The notes beneath the pieces are model-generated. The model searched no databases, was not told the origin of the DNA, and saw nothing but the letters and a program-made list of their open reading frames with translations. From contig VINJ01000001.1 of assembly GCA_013376735.1 (NCBI GenBank), positions 558,001 to 622,000 on the forward strand: a DNA stretch of 64,000 bases, in the 5' to 3' direction. Both the position numbers and the translations under genes were made by a program. The first letter of the stretch is position 1. Each line of letters opens with the position of its first letter. The DNA comes from a bacterium Scap17. GTDB taxonomy: Bacteria > Pseudomonadota > Gammaproteobacteria > Pseudomonadales > Halomonadaceae. Positions 32,659 through 43,317 of the stretch are shown here, one piece after another.

Positions 32659-34499
32659 GCGTCACCTCGCGGCGTCGGGAGGGGGAGCGGGCGGTCCTGC
32701 ACCAGCTGGCCATCGTCGAGGTGAATCAGGCGCTGGCACAGCGTCAGCAGCTCTGGTCGGTGGGTCAGCAACAGCAGGGTGCGGCCCTCGCCGAGACGCT
32801 TGAGCGCGGCGATCACGCGCGCTTCGCTGTCGGCGTCCAGGCTGGCGGTGGGTTCATCCAGCAGCACCAGTGGCGCGTCATGCAAGAATGCGCGGGCCAG
32901 TGACAGGCGGCGTGCCTGGCCGCCGGACAGCGCCTGACCGCCCTCGCCAAGGCGCGTCTCGAGCCCTCGCGGCAGCTGCTGGTACCAGTCAAGCAGGTCG
33001 GCATTGTCCAGCGCCGCTTCGAGTTGGGTGTCGCTGGCGTGAGGCCTGGCCAGACGCAGGTTGTCGGCCAGCGTGCCGGACAGCACCACCGTCTCCTGAC
33101 CGACCCAGGTCGCCATGCCCGGCGGCAGGCCGTGGCTCAGCGGATGGCCATTGAGATACAGCAGGCCGTCGCTGGCCTCGACGAAGCCGAGCAGCAGATT
33201 GAGCAGCGTCGACTTGCCGGAGCCGGAGGCACCGGTCAGCGCGACGCGTTCGCCCTGGGTGATCCGCAGGGTCAGCGGGCCGAGTGCCGGTGGAGTCAGC
33301 GTGCTGGTCTGGCGGGTCCATTGATTGGGATAGCGCACACAGACCTCTTCCAGCATCAGCGAGTGCAGCTTGCGGGTCTGAGGGCGCGCCGCGGGCAGGT
33401 CGCTGTTGGCATTGTGCGTCTGTGTGGCAGCCTCGCCATCCGCCTCCTGGGTGAAGGGGGCACTGCCGACGATGGGGGCGAGATCACTGGCGGCAGCCTC
33501 GGCCTCGGCCTTGGCGTGATAGTGCACGCCCAGCTCGCGCAGCGGCTGATAGAACTCGGGCGCCAGCACCAGAATGAAGAGTGCGGTCTGCAGGGTCAGC
33601 GGTGAGTCGCCCCAGGTGCCGAATTGCAGGTGGCCGAGGAAATGGAAGCCGAGGTAGACCGCCAGCAGCGCGATGGACACCGCGGTGAAGAATTCCAGCA
33701 CCGTGGAGGACAGGAAGGCCAGGCGCAGTACGCGCATGGTGCGCTTGCGAAAGGCATGGCTGACCGCCTCGACCTGGGGGCCGCGCCTGGCGCTGCCGAA
33801 TAGCTTGAGGGTCTTGAGACCGGTGAGCAGGTCCATGAAGTGACGGCCCATGCGGTCCATCTCCCGGAACTGCTCCTGCGAGCGCTTGCGCGCCGCGATG
33901 CCGACCAGAATCATGAAGATCGGCACCAGTGGTGCGGTGGTGGCGAGAATCAGGCCGGCCGCCCAGTTGAGCGGAAACACCACACACAGCAGCATCAGCG
34001 GAATCAGCCCCGCGAGGCGTGTCTGTGGGCGGAAGTCGGCGTAGTAGCCGTGCAGTGACTCGACCTGGTCCCAGGCGCGGTTGGCCAGGCTTGCGCGATG
34101 CTGGCGACGCACCCACAGCGGGCCGAGTTCGGCGAAGCGCTGCAGCAGGCGCTCGCGCAGGCGACGGCGGATCTGCTGGCTGGCGCGGGTGCCGGCATAG
34201 CCACGCAGGCCAGTGAGCGCGCCGCGCAGCGAGAGACTGGCGGCGAGTACCGCGATGGCCGGCCACAGTGTCGCCAGGCCTTCGCGGTCGATCGCGACGC
34301 CCTGGGCCAGGCGGGCGATGGCCCAGGCCTGGGCGAGCAGCACCAGTGTCGAGAGCAGGGCGCACAGGATGGCGAGCTGGGGCCAGTGGCCACCGGCACG
34401 TGCCAGTGTCTCCAGCCAGCGGCGTGGCACGAATTCTGCCGAGGCAGTGGCATCGGTGGGGGAGGGTGAAACATCGGGTGCAGCGGCAGTTCGGGGCAT
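32655..34499 (-). CDS. cydD: Glutathione/cysteine ABC exporter subunit CydD
   Basis: The 614-residue partner of CydC. The membrane domain includes [20 protein letters not shown] and [17 protein letters not shown], typical of CydD; the ATPase domain has Walker [10 protein letters not shown] near residue 420, signature [15 protein letters not shown] and Walker [19 protein letters not shown] lies seven bases before the ATG. cydD is first in a two-gene operon with cydC. A polar stretch of about 30 residues (near 350-385) separates the two domains. Confidence 0.94.
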   Translation of the reverse strand: MPRTAAAPDVSPSPTDATASAEFVPRRWLETLARAGGHWPQLAILCALLSTLVLLAQAWAIARLAQGVAIDREGLATLWPAIAVLAASLSLRGALTGLRGYAGTRASQQIRRRLRERLLQRFAELGPLWVRRQHRASLANRAWDQVESLHGYYADFRPQTRLAGLIPLMLLCVVFPLNWAAGLILATTAPLVPIFMILVGIAARKRSQEQFREMDRMGRHFMDLLTGLKTLKLFGSARRGPQVEAVSHAFRKRTMRVLRLAFLSSTVLEFFTAVSIALLAVYLGFHFLGHLQFGTWGDSPLTLQTALFILVLAPEFYQPLRELGVHYHAKAEAEAAASDLAPIVGSAPFTQEADGEAATQTHNANSDLPAARPQTRKLHSLMLEEVCVRYPNQWTRQTSTLTPPALGPLTLRITQGERVALTGASGSGKSTLLNLLLGFVEASDGLLYLNGHPLSHGLPPGMATWVGQETVVLSGTLADNLRLARPHASDTQLEAALDNADLLDWYQQLPRGLETRLGEGGQALSGGQARRLSLARAFLHDAPLVLLDEPTASLDADSEARVIAALKRLGEGRTLLLLTHRPELLTLCQRLIHLDDGQLVQDRPLPLPTPRGDA

Positions 34500-34645
34500 T
34501 CATGCTCCTGCCGGTGGTGGCAGAGATAGTTGCAGGGAAGCGCTGGCGTCACGTCTCAAGGCAGAGAATGACGCATCTGGCGCAAGCTTACCGCCGAGAG
34601 AGCGTTGGTACACGGCGACGCACTGTCGCACATCTTCACCTTGCG

Positions 34646-34651
34646 TATAAT
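34646..34651 (+). promoter_or_regulatory. -10 element of gltX
   Basis: A consensus TATAAT lies about 105 bases before the gltX start. The hexamer 17 bases upstream (CTGTCG) is a weak -35. Confidence 0.5.
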
Positions 34652-34756
34652 ATGCCCCAGCACTCGCTGCTGAGACAGCAGCGTGATTTCACGCCCCGGC
34701 AGTCAGTCATTGCCGAGACGCTTGTTGCCCTCTCTTCTCGAACTACTGGACTCCAC

Positions 34757-36232
34757 ATGACCGTTCGTACGCGCATCGCACCGTCGCCGACTGGTGATCC
34801 CCACGTCGGCACCGCCTACATCGCCCTGTTCAACCAGTGCTTCGCTCGTCAGCACGGTGGCGAGTTCATTCTGCGCATCGAGGATACCGATCAGACGCGT
34901 TCCACCGGCGAATCCGAGCAGATGATCCTCGACTCGCTGCGCTGGCTGGGCATCGAATGGGCCGAAGGCCCGGATGTCGGCGGTCCGCACGGCCCGTACC
35001 GTCAGAGTGAGCGTGGCGACATCTATGCCACACACTGCCAGCAGCTGATCGATGCCGGCCACGCCTTCAAGTGCTATCGCACCAGTGAAGAGCTGGATGA
35101 GCTGCGCGAGTCGCGCAAGGCCGAAGGTCTGCACATGGCGCTCAAGCCGTCCGACCTCGCGCTGCCGGCAGAAGAAGTGGCGCGTCGTGAAGCGGCGGGC
35201 GCGCCCTTCGTCATCCGCATGAACGTGCCGGAAAGCGGCACCTGTGTGGTCAAGGACATGCTGCGTGGCGAGATCGAGGTCGACTGGGCCCAGGTCGATG
35301 CGCAGATCCTGCTCAAGTCCGACGGCATGCCGACCTACCACCTGGCCAACGTGGTGGATGATCACCTGATGGAGATCACCCACGTGATGCGTGGCGAGGA
35401 GTGGATCAACTCGGCGCCCAAGCATCAGCTGCTGTATGAATACTTCGGCTGGCAGATGCCGGAACTGTGCCACATGCCGCTGCTGCGCAATCCGGACAAG
35501 ACCAAGCTGTCCAAGCGCAAGAACCCGACGTCGATCCTCTACTACCGTCGCATGGGTTACCTGCCGGCGGCGGTGATCAACTATCTCGGTCGTCTGGGCT
35601 GGTCCATGCCGGACGAGCGCGAGAAGTTCACCCTGAGCGAGATGCAGGAGCATTTCGATATCCAGCGTGTCTCGCTGGGTGGTCCGGTGTTCGATGTCGA
35701 GAAGCTCAGCTGGCTGAACGGTCTCTATATCCGCGATCTGTCCGAGGATGAGCTGCTGAGCGAGCTGCGTCAGTGGGCCTTCAACGAGTCCTACGTCAAG
35801 CAGATCCTGCCGGAAGTGAAGCCGCGCATCGAGACGCTGTCCGAGGCGATTCCGCTGGCGGGGCACTTCTTCTCGGGTCTGCCGGCCATCACGCCGGACG
35901 ACTTCGCCAAGGCGAAGCTGGAAGGCGAAGACCTGGTGCGTCAGATGCAGTTCCTGACCTGGAAGCTTGAAGCCGTGAGCCGCTGGGACAAGGAGCATCT
36001 GCTGGCGGAAGTGAAGCTGCTCTCCGAGCACTTCGGGCTCAAGATGAAGGACTTCCTGGCGCCGGTATTCGTGGCGGTGACCGGCTCGGCGACCTCTACC
36101 TCGGTGATGGACGCGATGGTCATTCTGGGCTCCGACATGACGCGCGCGCGTCTGCGCCACGCCGTGGCCGTGCTGGGTGGCGTCTCCAAGAAGGCGGCCA
36201 AGCGTTTCGAGAAGGAATATCGTGACCTCTGA
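34757..36232 (+). CDS. gltX: Glutamyl-tRNA synthetase
   Basis: A 491-residue class I aminoacyl-tRNA synthetase that charges tRNA-Glu. The HIGH-type motif is [12 protein letters not shown] near the N terminus and the KMSKS-type motif is KLSKR at residues 250-254. The full anticodon-binding domain follows, so it is GluRS and not the truncated GluQ. The start at 34757 gives the family N terminus [13 protein letters not shown], although the ribosome-binding site is weak. Its own substrate, tRNA-Glu, is encoded just downstream. Confidence 0.97.
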   Translation: MTVRTRIAPSPTGDPHVGTAYIALFNQCFARQHGGEFILRIEDTDQTRSTGESEQMILDSLRWLGIEWAEGPDVGGPHGPYRQSERGDIYATHCQQLIDAGHAFKCYRTSEELDELRESRKAEGLHMALKPSDLALPAEEVARREAAGAPFVIRMNVPESGTCVVKDMLRGEIEVDWAQVDAQILLKSDGMPTYHLANVVDDHLMEITHVMRGEEWINSAPKHQLLYEYFGWQMPELCHMPLLRNPDKTKLSKRKNPTSILYYRRMGYLPAAVINYLGRLGWSMPDEREKFTLSEMQEHFDIQRVSLGGPVFDVEKLSWLNGLYIRDLSEDELLSELRQWAFNESYVKQILPEVKPRIETLSEAIPLAGHFFSGLPAITPDDFAKAKLEGEDLVRQMQFLTWKLEAVSRWDKEHLLAEVKLLSEHFGLKMKDFLAPVFVAVTGSATSTSVMDAMVILGSDMTRARLRHAVAVLGGVSKKAAKRFEKEYRDL

Positions 36233-36276
36233 GCGCAGTCCGTGACCGCGCTCCCGACGGGCGCGTCGCGCTGATG

Positions 36277-36311
36277 ATGGCCTCCATAATGAATGACGTC
36301 ATGGGGGCCAT
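36277..36311 (+). terminator. Hairpin after gltX
   Basis: A 10-bp stem with one G-T wobble (36277-36286 with 36302-36311) encloses a loop containing the palindrome ATGACGTCAT. There is no T run, so it is a weak or Rho-assisted terminator. Confidence 0.4.
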
Positions 36312-36352
36312 GCGCCGAAAAGGCGCGAGAGGCGAATTGTGTGAAAAAGAAG

Positions 36353-36381
36353 TTGACGACCCCGAGGGTTATCAGTAAGAT
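36353..36381 (+). promoter_or_regulatory. Promoter of the tRNA operon
   Basis: TTGACG (36353-36358), 17-base spacer and TAAGAT (36376-36381) precede the tRNA pair, with a GC-rich discriminator as is usual for stable RNA. Confidence 0.7.
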
Positions 36382-36401
36382 ACGCCTCGTTCTTGAGAGA
36401 C

Positions 36402-36477
36402 GGGGCCTTAGCTCAGCTGGGAGAGCGCAACACTGGCAGTGTTGAGGTCAGCGGTTCGATCCCGCTAGGCTCCACCA
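36402..36477 (+). tRNA. tRNA-Ala (GGC)
   Basis: A 76-base cloverleaf with encoded CCA. The 7-bp acceptor stem contains G3-U70, the identity element for alanine, and the anticodon loop CTGGCAG has GGC at 36435-36437. The TTCGATC T-loop is intact. Confidence 0.98.
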
Positions 36478-36495
36478 AGTTTCTCAAGCGACTGC

Positions 36496-36571
36496 GTCCC
36501 ATTCGTCTAGTGGTCCAGGACACCGCCCTTTCACGGCGGTAACAGGGGTTCGAACCCCCTATGGGACGCCA
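36496..36571 (+). tRNA. tRNA-Glu (UUC)
   Basis: A 76-base cloverleaf with encoded CCA. The anticodon loop CTTTCAC has TTC at 36530-36532; the T-loop GTTCGAACC is standard. It is 18 bases after tRNA-Ala, in one transcript, and downstream of gltX. Confidence 0.98.
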
Positions 36572-36616
36572 CTCTTTCGACATCTCGAGCCACCTTTCAG
36601 GTCTCGTGAAGTCAAC

Positions 36617-36649
36617 AAAAAAGCACACCTTAAGGGGTGTGTTTTTTTT
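36617..36649 (+). terminator. Terminator of the tRNA operon
   Basis: Stem CACACC (36624-36629) with GGTGTG (36636-36641), followed by eight T. An A run on the left makes it usable in both directions. Confidence 0.85.
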
Positions 36650-36664
36650 GTCCCTGATTCTGGC

Positions 36665-36953
36665 TTATGCACAGCCTGTGTGTCGGCAGAAAAGCATGTT
36701 ATCCCCAAGTCGCCCTTGACAGACCTCGTGTCTTGTCCACTGTTCGCGCGCTGTCACATCTCCCCCTGCATCTCCTCCCAAAGTGCGGCCCCTGCGGCTG
36801 GCGCTTACGTCGTGCTACCAAAAATTTCTTTTATATCAATGGCTTATGTGCTGGTTAAATTTTGTGCAATCTGTTGGTAAGCCCGCTGTCATGCTGGTTC
36901 GCTGCGCTTGTCTAGGGGTTATCAACGAGGTTATCCACAGATAGTGTGGAAAA
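36665..36953. other. DnaA-box cluster in an AT-rich non-coding interval
   Basis: Boxes fitting TTWTNCACA: TTATGCACA (36665-36673, plus), TTATCCACA (36931-36939, plus), TTTTCCACA (36945-36953, minus). Near matches are TTATCCCCA (36699-36707) and TTATCAACG (36919-36927). The stretch 36815-36885 between them is AT-rich (AAAATTTCTTTTATATC). No gene is supported from 36650 to the terminator near 37000. DnaA binding (a datA- or DARS-like site) is inference. Confidence 0.5.
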
Positions 36954-36998
36954 GCATGCCGAGCGCCGCTGCTGTCTGGGATGTTGCGCTGCGGCACG

Positions 36999-37047
36999 AA
37001 AAAACGCCTCATTCCCGCGTCCATATGGCGTTGGAATGAGGCGTTTT
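36999..37047 (-). terminator. Terminator of the hydroxyacid dehydrogenase gene
   Basis: A perfect 15-bp stem (37001-37015 with 37033-37047) gives a U-tract on the minus strand, 55 bases after the stop of the leftward gene. Confidence 0.85.
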
Positions 37048-37101
37048 CAGTGCGAGGCCGTGTGATGCGGTTCGGCTCACTCGCTTGAGTTCAAGGCCGC
37101 T

Positions 37102-37989
37102 TCATCTGGAGAGGCGCTTGAGCAGCGAGGAGGTGTCCCAGCGATTGCCGCCCATGGCCTGCACGTCGGCATAGAACTGATCGACCAGCGCCGTCACCGG
37201 CAGGCTGGCATCGATGCGGCGTGCTTCCGCCAGACAGATGTCGAGGTCCTTGCGCATCCAGTCGACGGCAAAGCCGTGATCGTACTCGTCCTTGATCATG
37301 GTGGAGTGACGATTTTCCATCTGCCACGAGCCAGCGGCGCCCTTGGAGATCACCTCGATCACCGCCTCGCGATCCAGTCCTGCCTGCTCGGCGAAGTGCA
37401 GGCCCTCGGAAAGTGCCTGCACCAGCCCGGCAATGCAGATCTGGTTGACCATCTTGGTGGTCTGGCCGGCACCGGTCTCGCCGATGCGCTTCACCATGCG
37501 ACCGTAGTGCGTCAGCACCGGCTCGGCACGTGCGTAATCCGCCTCGCTGCCGCCACACATGATGGTCAGCACGCCATTCACGGCGCCTTGCTGGCCGCCG
37601 GAGACCGGTGCGTCGACGAATCCGATGCCGGCCTCGCCCGCGGCGGCGGCCAGCTCGCGTGCCAGGTCGGCACTGGCGGTAGTGTGGTCCACCAGCAGGC
37701 TGCCGCTCGCCATGCCGGCCAGCACGCCGTCGTCGCCGTAGGTGACGCTGCGCACGTCATCATCATTGCCCACGCACATCAGCACGATATCGGCGCCCTC
37801 GGCGGCTTCTCGCGGGGTGGCGTGATGGCTGCCGCCGTACTCCTCGCTCCACTGCTCGGCGCGTGCACCTGTGCGGTTGTAGACCCGCACCTCAAGGCCT
37901 GCGCGTTTCAGATGGCCGGCCATGGGGTGACCCATGACCCCGAGTCCGATGAAGGCGGCGGTACGTGGCGTGGTGTGTGTCTCTGACAT
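37102..37989 (-). CDS. NAD(P)-dependent beta-hydroxyacid dehydrogenase (3-hydroxyisobutyrate dehydrogenase family)
   Basis: A 295-residue beta-hydroxyacid dehydrogenase. The Rossmann motif is FIGLGVMGHPMAGHL, the substrate motif DAPVSGGQQGA and the catalytic Lys lies in GETGAGQTTKMVNQI. The family includes 3-hydroxyisobutyrate dehydrogenase (MmsB), tartronate semialdehyde reductase (GarR/GlxR) and similar enzymes. The extended MCVGNDDDVRSVTYG segment suggests the broader oxidoreductase branch; the substrate cannot be fixed, and no valine or glyoxylate genes are adjacent. AAGGAG lies 10 bases before the ATG at 37989; upstream ATGs would add non-homologous residues. Confidence 0.88.
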   Translation of the reverse strand: MSETHTTPRTAAFIGLGVMGHPMAGHLKRAGLEVRVYNRTGARAEQWSEEYGGSHHATPREAAEGADIVLMCVGNDDDVRSVTYGDDGVLAGMASGSLLVDHTTASADLARELAAAAGEAGIGFVDAPVSGGQQGAVNGVLTIMCGGSEADYARAEPVLTHYGRMVKRIGETGAGQTTKMVNQICIAGLVQALSEGLHFAEQAGLDREAVIEVISKGAAGSWQMENRHSTMIKDEYDHGFAVDWMRKDLDICLAEARRIDASLPVTALVDQFYADVQAMGGNRWDTSSLLKRLSR

Positions 37990-38146
37990 GCTGGAAGGCT
38001 CCTTGCCATCGATCAGGTGTGAGGTTGCGCCGCTCGCGGTGGGGCGCATGGCGTGCCGGTGCTTGCAGGGCGTGACGAAGCCGGTACATCAGCACGCTAG
38101 CACGTTCGGGGCGGGGCGGGGCGGCTTTGTGACTTGCATCTCGACA

Positions 38147-38156
38147 GGGGGGGGGG
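38147..38156. repeat. Ten-base G homopolymer
   Basis: A run of ten G lies about 158 bases upstream of the hydroxyacid dehydrogenase start, within a G-rich stretch. Such tracts are prone to slippage; it is outside any recognisable -35/-10 spacer. Confidence 0.9.
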
Positions 38157-38176
38157 CGCATGAGAGGCGACAGGCC

Positions 38177-38203
38177 AAAAAAAACCGCCTCCGAAGAGGC
38201 GGT
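38177..38203 (-). terminator. Terminator of gltA
   Basis: An 8-bp stem (38184-38191 with 38196-38203) with the stable loop CGAA on the plus strand is followed by eight T on the minus strand, 50 bases after the gltA stop. Confidence 0.9.
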
Positions 38204-38252
38204 CTGTCCTGCAGGTCGATGACCCGATATTGCCTGGTTGCCAGGCAACTGG

Positions 38253-39539
<1,287 letters not shown>

Positions 39540-39608
39540 GCCGACCTCCTCATTATTCGCGTAACTCTTTGACTTGCTTGCCATGCCGGGCTTGCATCAA
39601 TCCCGCCC

Positions 39609-39636
39609 ACTATAGAAGCCCGCCAAGGATTGTCAA
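39609..39636 (-). promoter_or_regulatory. Promoter of gltA
   Basis: Reading leftward: TTGACA (39631-39636), a 16-base spacer and TATAGT (39609-39614), placing the start about 60 bases before the gltA ATG. Confidence 0.75.
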
Positions 39637-39775
39637 TTCGCCACACGGCGTAGAGACGCGCGCCATGCTGTTGTGCGTGAGTTCCCCGACGTTTGCCTAT
39701 CCCGTGGTGTCAGGTCGCGTCCTGTTCACTGCATTTTGTGCAATCTGTGGTTGCGGCCCTGCGACGTCATGTCAT

Positions 39776-39804
39776 TTGTCATGCCAATGGCCAACCCCTA
39801 TAAT
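39776..39804 (+). promoter_or_regulatory. Promoter of the sdh-suc cluster
   Basis: TTGTCA (39776-39781), a 17-base spacer and TATAAT (39799-39804) predict a start near 39811 and a leader of about 120 bases. The leader's end is the predicted pairing site of the two small RNAs at 26.7-27.2 kb. Confidence 0.8.
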
Positions 39805-39930
39805 CCCCCGTCGCGCGACTGGCGGGAAATTCGGCTCGGTACCGTGGATGGCCTGCGCCCGAGACCCTTCCTCAAACCACCGCCCCTGCGGGCTTGCGTC
39901 CGTGTTGGGCCAAGAGAGTGTGTAAGAGCC

Positions 39931-40308
39931 GTGAATAGCAAACGACCCGTAAATCTCGATCTGACGACGATAAAGTTCCCTCTCCCTGCGCTGACTTCAA
40001 TCACCCACCGTATTACCGGCGTGATTCTGTTCGTGGGCCTGGTATTTGCGCTGTGGGCACTCGATGCCTCGCTGTCCTCCCCGGAAGGGTTCGAGGCGGT
40101 GCGTGATGCTCTGGCAACCAATTTCCTGGCCAAGCTCGTGGCCTGGGGCCTGCTGTCTGCCCTCGGTTTCCACTTCGTGGCTGGTATCAAGCACCTGTTG
40201 ATGGACATGGATATTGGTGTCGAACTGGAAAGTGCTAATCGCAAGGCGCAGGTCACTGTCGTGATCAGTGCTGTTCTCGTAGTCCTGGCGGGAGTCTGGG
40301 TATGGTAA
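39931..40308 (+). CDS. sdhC: Succinate dehydrogenase cytochrome b556 subunit
   Basis: A 125-residue membrane anchor of complex II with three helices. The N terminus KRPVNLDLTTIKFPLPA and the HRITGVILF and HFVAGIKHLLMD motifs identify SdhC; His81 or His88 should include the haem b ligand. The start is a GTG at 39931, chosen because SdhC homology starts immediately after; upstream in-frame ATGs would add a long basic stretch. The ribosome-binding site is weak (TAAGAG), and this same region is complementary to the two predicted Fur-type sRNAs. It overlaps sdhD by seven bases. Confidence 0.94.
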   Translation: MNSKRPVNLDLTTIKFPLPALTSITHRITGVILFVGLVFALWALDASLSSPEGFEAVRDALATNFLAKLVAWGLLSALGFHFVAGIKHLLMDMDIGVELESANRKAQVTVVISAVLVVLAGVWVW

Positions 40309-40649
40309 ACAACATCACCAATTTCAGCCGCAGCGGTCTGTCCGACTGGGTACTGCAGCGTGTTTCTGCCGTGATTCTGGCAGCCTATTCCGTGTTCATG
40401 GTCGGCTATCTGCTGCTCCATCCGAACCTCGACTACACCACCTGGAGTGGTCTGTTCGAGAACACGGCAATGCGCATCTTCTCTCTGATGGCATTCATCT
40501 CGATTGCCGCACACGCCTGGATCGGTCTGTGGACCGTGGCGACCGATTACATGAAGCCGACCGCAGTGCGCTTCGGTTTCCAGGTCTTCGTCATCCTTGC
40601 GTTGTTCATCTTCTTGGTCTGGGGCGTTCAAGTCCTGTGGGGAGCCTGA
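40302..40649 (+). CDS. sdhD: Succinate dehydrogenase membrane anchor subunit
   Basis: A 115-residue three-helix anchor. SGLSDWVLQRVSAVILAAY at the N terminus and HAWIGLWTVATDYMKP in helix 2 are typical of SdhD, including the His for haem b and the Tyr at the ubiquinone site. It begins inside the end of sdhC, so its translation is coupled to sdhC, and sdhA starts three bases after its stop. Regulation at the sdhC start would therefore pass on to sdhD. Confidence 0.95.
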   Translation: MVNNITNFSRSGLSDWVLQRVSAVILAAYSVFMVGYLLLHPNLDYTTWSGLFENTAMRIFSLMAFISIAAHAWIGLWTVATDYMKPTAVRFGFQVFVILALFIFLVWGVQVLWGA

Positions 40650-40652
40650 TAC

Positions 40653-42425
40653 ATGTCCACCATGCGTAGCCTGACATTCGACGCGATCATCATCGGCGGT
40701 GGCGGCTCTGGCCTGCGTGCCGGCCTCGAGCTGTCCCAGTCCGGCAAGAAGACCGCCGTGCTGTCCAAGGTCTTCCCGACCCGTTCGCACACTGTCTCTG
40801 CCCAGGGCGGTATCACCTGTGCCATCGCTTCTGCTGATCCGAATGATGATTGGCGCTGGCACATGTATGACACCGTCAAGGGCGGCGACTACATCGCCGA
40901 CCAGGACGCCGCCGAATACATGTGTACCGAAGGCCCGAAGGCGGTCTTCGAACTCGAGCACATGGGTCTGCCGTTCTCTCGCTTCGACAACGGTCGCATC
41001 TATCAGCGTCCGTTCGGTGGTCAGTCCAAGGACTTCGGCAAGGGCGGCCAGGCGGCACGCACCTGCGCCGCGGCTGACCGTACCGGTCACGCTCTGCTGC
41101 ACACCCTCTATCAGGCCAACCTGAAGAATGGCACCGTCTTCCTCGACGAGTGGTACGCCATCGACCTGGTCAAGAATGCCAACGGCGATATCGTCGGCGT
41201 GATTGCCCTGTGCATCGAGACCGGCGAGACCGTGGTCGTGAAGTCCAAGGCGACCGTTCTGGCTACCGGCGGTGCCGGCCGCATCTACGCCTCCACCACC
41301 AATGCCCTGATCAACACCGGCGACGGTATCGGCATGGCGCTGCGCGCCGGCCTGCCGGTCCAGGACATGGAAATGTGGCAGTTCCACCCGACCGGCATCC
41401 ACGGTGCAGGCGTGCTGGTCACCGAAGGCTGCCGTGGTGAAGGTGGCTACCTGGTCAACAAGGACGGCGAGCGCTTCATGGAGCGTTATGCGCCGAACGC
41501 CAAGGACCTCGCGGGCCGTGACGTCGTCGCGCGCTCCATGGTCATGGAAATCCTCGAAGGCCGTGGCTGTGGCGAGAATGGCGACCACGTCTTCCTGAAG
41601 CTGGACCACCTGGGCGAGGAAGTGCTCAACAAGCGCCTGCCGGGTATCTCCGAGCTGTCCAAGACCTTCGCGCACGTCGATCCGGTCAATGCACCGATCC
41701 CGGTCGTGCCGACCTGTCACTACATGATGGGCGGCATCGCCACCAACGTGCACGGTCAGGCCATCGCACAGAACGAAGACGGCAGCGATCGCATCGTCAA
41801 CGGCCTCTATGCCGTGGGTGAAGTGGCCTGCGTGTCCGTGCACGGTGCCAACCGTCTGGGCGGCAACTCGCTGCTGGATCTGGTCGTCTTCGGCCGTGCC
41901 GCGGGCAAGTACATCGAGAGCGCGCTCAATGAAGGTGTCGAGTACCTCGAGCCGACCCAGAGCGACATCGATGCTGCCCTGGTGCGCCTGAACCGCTGGA
42001 ACGAGTCCGAGAGCGGTGAGTCCGTGCCGGAACTCAAGCGTGAACTGCAGCAGATCATGCAGAACTCCTTCGGCGTCTTCCGTCAGGAAGACAAGATGGA
42101 AGAGGGCGTCAAGCAACTGGCCGAGCTGCGTGAGCGTATCGCCAAGGCGGGTCTGGCCGACAAGTCCCAGGTCTTCAATACCGCACGTATCGAAGCCCTT
42201 GAGCTGGACAACCTGATGGAAGTGGCGGAAGCCACTGCCATCGCGGCCCTGACCCGCAAGGAAAGCCGTGGTGCCCACTCCCGTTACGACTTCCCGGATC
42301 GTGATGACGAGAACTGGCTCAAGCATTCCCTGTTCTTCCCGAACGAGAAGCGTGTCGGCAAGCGCGACGTGAACTTCGCGCCGAAGACCGTCGAGCGTTT
42401 CGAGCCGAAGATTCGTACCTACTGA
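40653..42425 (+). CDS. sdhA: Succinate dehydrogenase flavoprotein subunit
   Basis: A 590-residue flavoprotein that oxidises succinate to fumarate. FAD binding: [16 protein letters not shown]; the covalent flavin ligand is His46 in [14 protein letters not shown]. Substrate residues lie in [20 protein letters not shown] and [14 protein letters not shown]. Length and C terminus match E. coli SdhA (588 residues). It follows sdhD by three bases; the ATG is preceded by GGGGAGCC. Confidence 0.98.
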   Translation: MSTMRSLTFDAIIIGGGGSGLRAGLELSQSGKKTAVLSKVFPTRSHTVSAQGGITCAIASADPNDDWRWHMYDTVKGGDYIADQDAAEYMCTEGPKAVFELEHMGLPFSRFDNGRIYQRPFGGQSKDFGKGGQAARTCAAADRTGHALLHTLYQANLKNGTVFLDEWYAIDLVKNANGDIVGVIALCIETGETVVVKSKATVLATGGAGRIYASTTNALINTGDGIGMALRAGLPVQDMEMWQFHPTGIHGAGVLVTEGCRGEGGYLVNKDGERFMERYAPNAKDLAGRDVVARSMVMEILEGRGCGENGDHVFLKLDHLGEEVLNKRLPGISELSKTFAHVDPVNAPIPVVPTCHYMMGGIATNVHGQAIAQNEDGSDRIVNGLYAVGEVACVSVHGANRLGGNSLLDLVVFGRAAGKYIESALNEGVEYLEPTQSDIDAALVRLNRWNESESGESVPELKRELQQIMQNSFGVFRQEDKMEEGVKQLAELRERIAKAGLADKSQVFNTARIEALELDNLMEVAEATAIAALTRKESRGAHSRYDFPDRDDENWLKHSLFFPNEKRVGKRDVNFAPKTVERFEPKIRTY

Positions 42426-42439
42426 GTCTGGACCTGACA

Positions 42440-42469
42440 CGTGCGTCCCGCTTCGAGGGGCGCACGTTT
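42440..42469 (+). terminator. Intercistronic hairpin between sdhA and sdhB
   Basis: CGTGCG (42440-42445) pairs with CGCACG (42461-42466), with further CCC/GGG pairs inside, and three T follow. It lies 15 bases after sdhA within the 154-base gap before sdhB, so it may be an attenuator or an mRNA processing or stability element. Confidence 0.45.
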
Positions 42470-42579
42470 CTCCAGACCAAGTTCGCACTCGCTCGAGTTC
42501 ACGCTCGCTTGAGTTCGCCGTGATCGAGGTGCGTGCAGGTCACCGCACGCACCTGACCCGTTTGCCCGGAGGGGAAACC

Positions 42580-43284
42580 ATGCTTCAGGTATCCATATAC
42601 CGCTACAACCCTGAAACCGATACTGCGCCGTACATGCAGGAGTTTCAGGTCGACACCCAGGGTCGTGACCTGATGGTGTTGAACGTGATGGAAATGCTCA
42701 AGGAACAGGACAGCTCGCTGGCCTATCGTCGCAGCTGCCGTGAAGGTGTCTGTGGTTCGGACGGCATGAACATGAACGGCAAGAACGGCCTGACCTGCGT
42801 CACTGCACTGTCCGAAGTCGTCAAGGACAACAAACTGGTGCTGCGTCCGCTGCCGGGCCTGCCGGTCGTGCGTGACCTGGTCGTCGACATGAGCCTGTTC
42901 TACAAGCAGTACGAGCGCATCCAGCCGTACCTGCTCAACGACACGCCGGCGCCGGCCATCGAGCGTCTGCAGTCGCCGGAAGACCGTGACAAGCTCGACG
43001 GTCTCTACGAGTGCATCCTGTGTGCCTGCTGTTCCACGGCCTGCCCGTCCTTCTGGTGGAACCCGGACAAGTTCGTCGGTCCGAGCGGTCTGTTGCAGGC
43101 CTATCGCTTCCTGGCGGACTCGCGTGACACCGCCACCAAGGAGCGTCTGAGCGAGCTGGACGATCCGTTTGCCGTATTCCGTTGTCGCGGAATCATGAAT
43201 TGTGTCGCGGTTTGCCCCAAGGGTCTGAACCCGACACGTGCCATCGGCAAGATTCGTGAGCTTTTGCTGGCAAACGCCACTTAA
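42580..43284 (+). CDS. sdhB: Succinate dehydrogenase iron-sulfur subunit
   Basis: A 234-residue electron-transfer subunit. The ferredoxin-like N-terminal domain holds the [2Fe-2S] ligands (CREGVCGSDGMNMNG), and the C-terminal domain holds the [4Fe-4S] (CILCACCSTACP) and [3Fe-4S] (CRGIMNCVAVCP) ligands. The start at 42580 has GGAGGGG before it and gives the family N terminus MLQVSIYRYNPE; the upstream ATG (42520) would add 20 non-homologous residues. The unusually long spacing from sdhA contains a hairpin. Confidence 0.97.
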   Translation: MLQVSIYRYNPETDTAPYMQEFQVDTQGRDLMVLNVMEMLKEQDSSLAYRRSCREGVCGSDGMNMNGKNGLTCVTALSEVVKDNKLVLRPLPGLPVVRDLVVDMSLFYKQYERIQPYLLNDTPAPAIERLQSPEDRDKLDGLYECILCACCSTACPSFWWNPDKFVGPSGLLQAYRFLADSRDTATKERLSELDDPFAVFRCRGIMNCVAVCPKGLNPTRAIGKIRELLLANAT

Positions 43285-43317
43285 AAGCCGCGCCTTAGCT
43301 TGCTATGATGCACGTCA

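Noticed and set aside
30796-34499. cydC/cydD as a drug exporter pair of the MsbA or MdlAB type
   Set aside because: The CydD-specific membrane segments, the order cydD-cydC and the ATGA overlap fit the cytochrome bd assembly exporter better.
36650-37000. Chromosomal replication origin oriC
   Set aside because: DnaA boxes and an AT-rich tract are present, but dnaA, dnaN, rnpA, rpmH, gidA and similar origin neighbours are absent; kept only as a DnaA-binding candidate.
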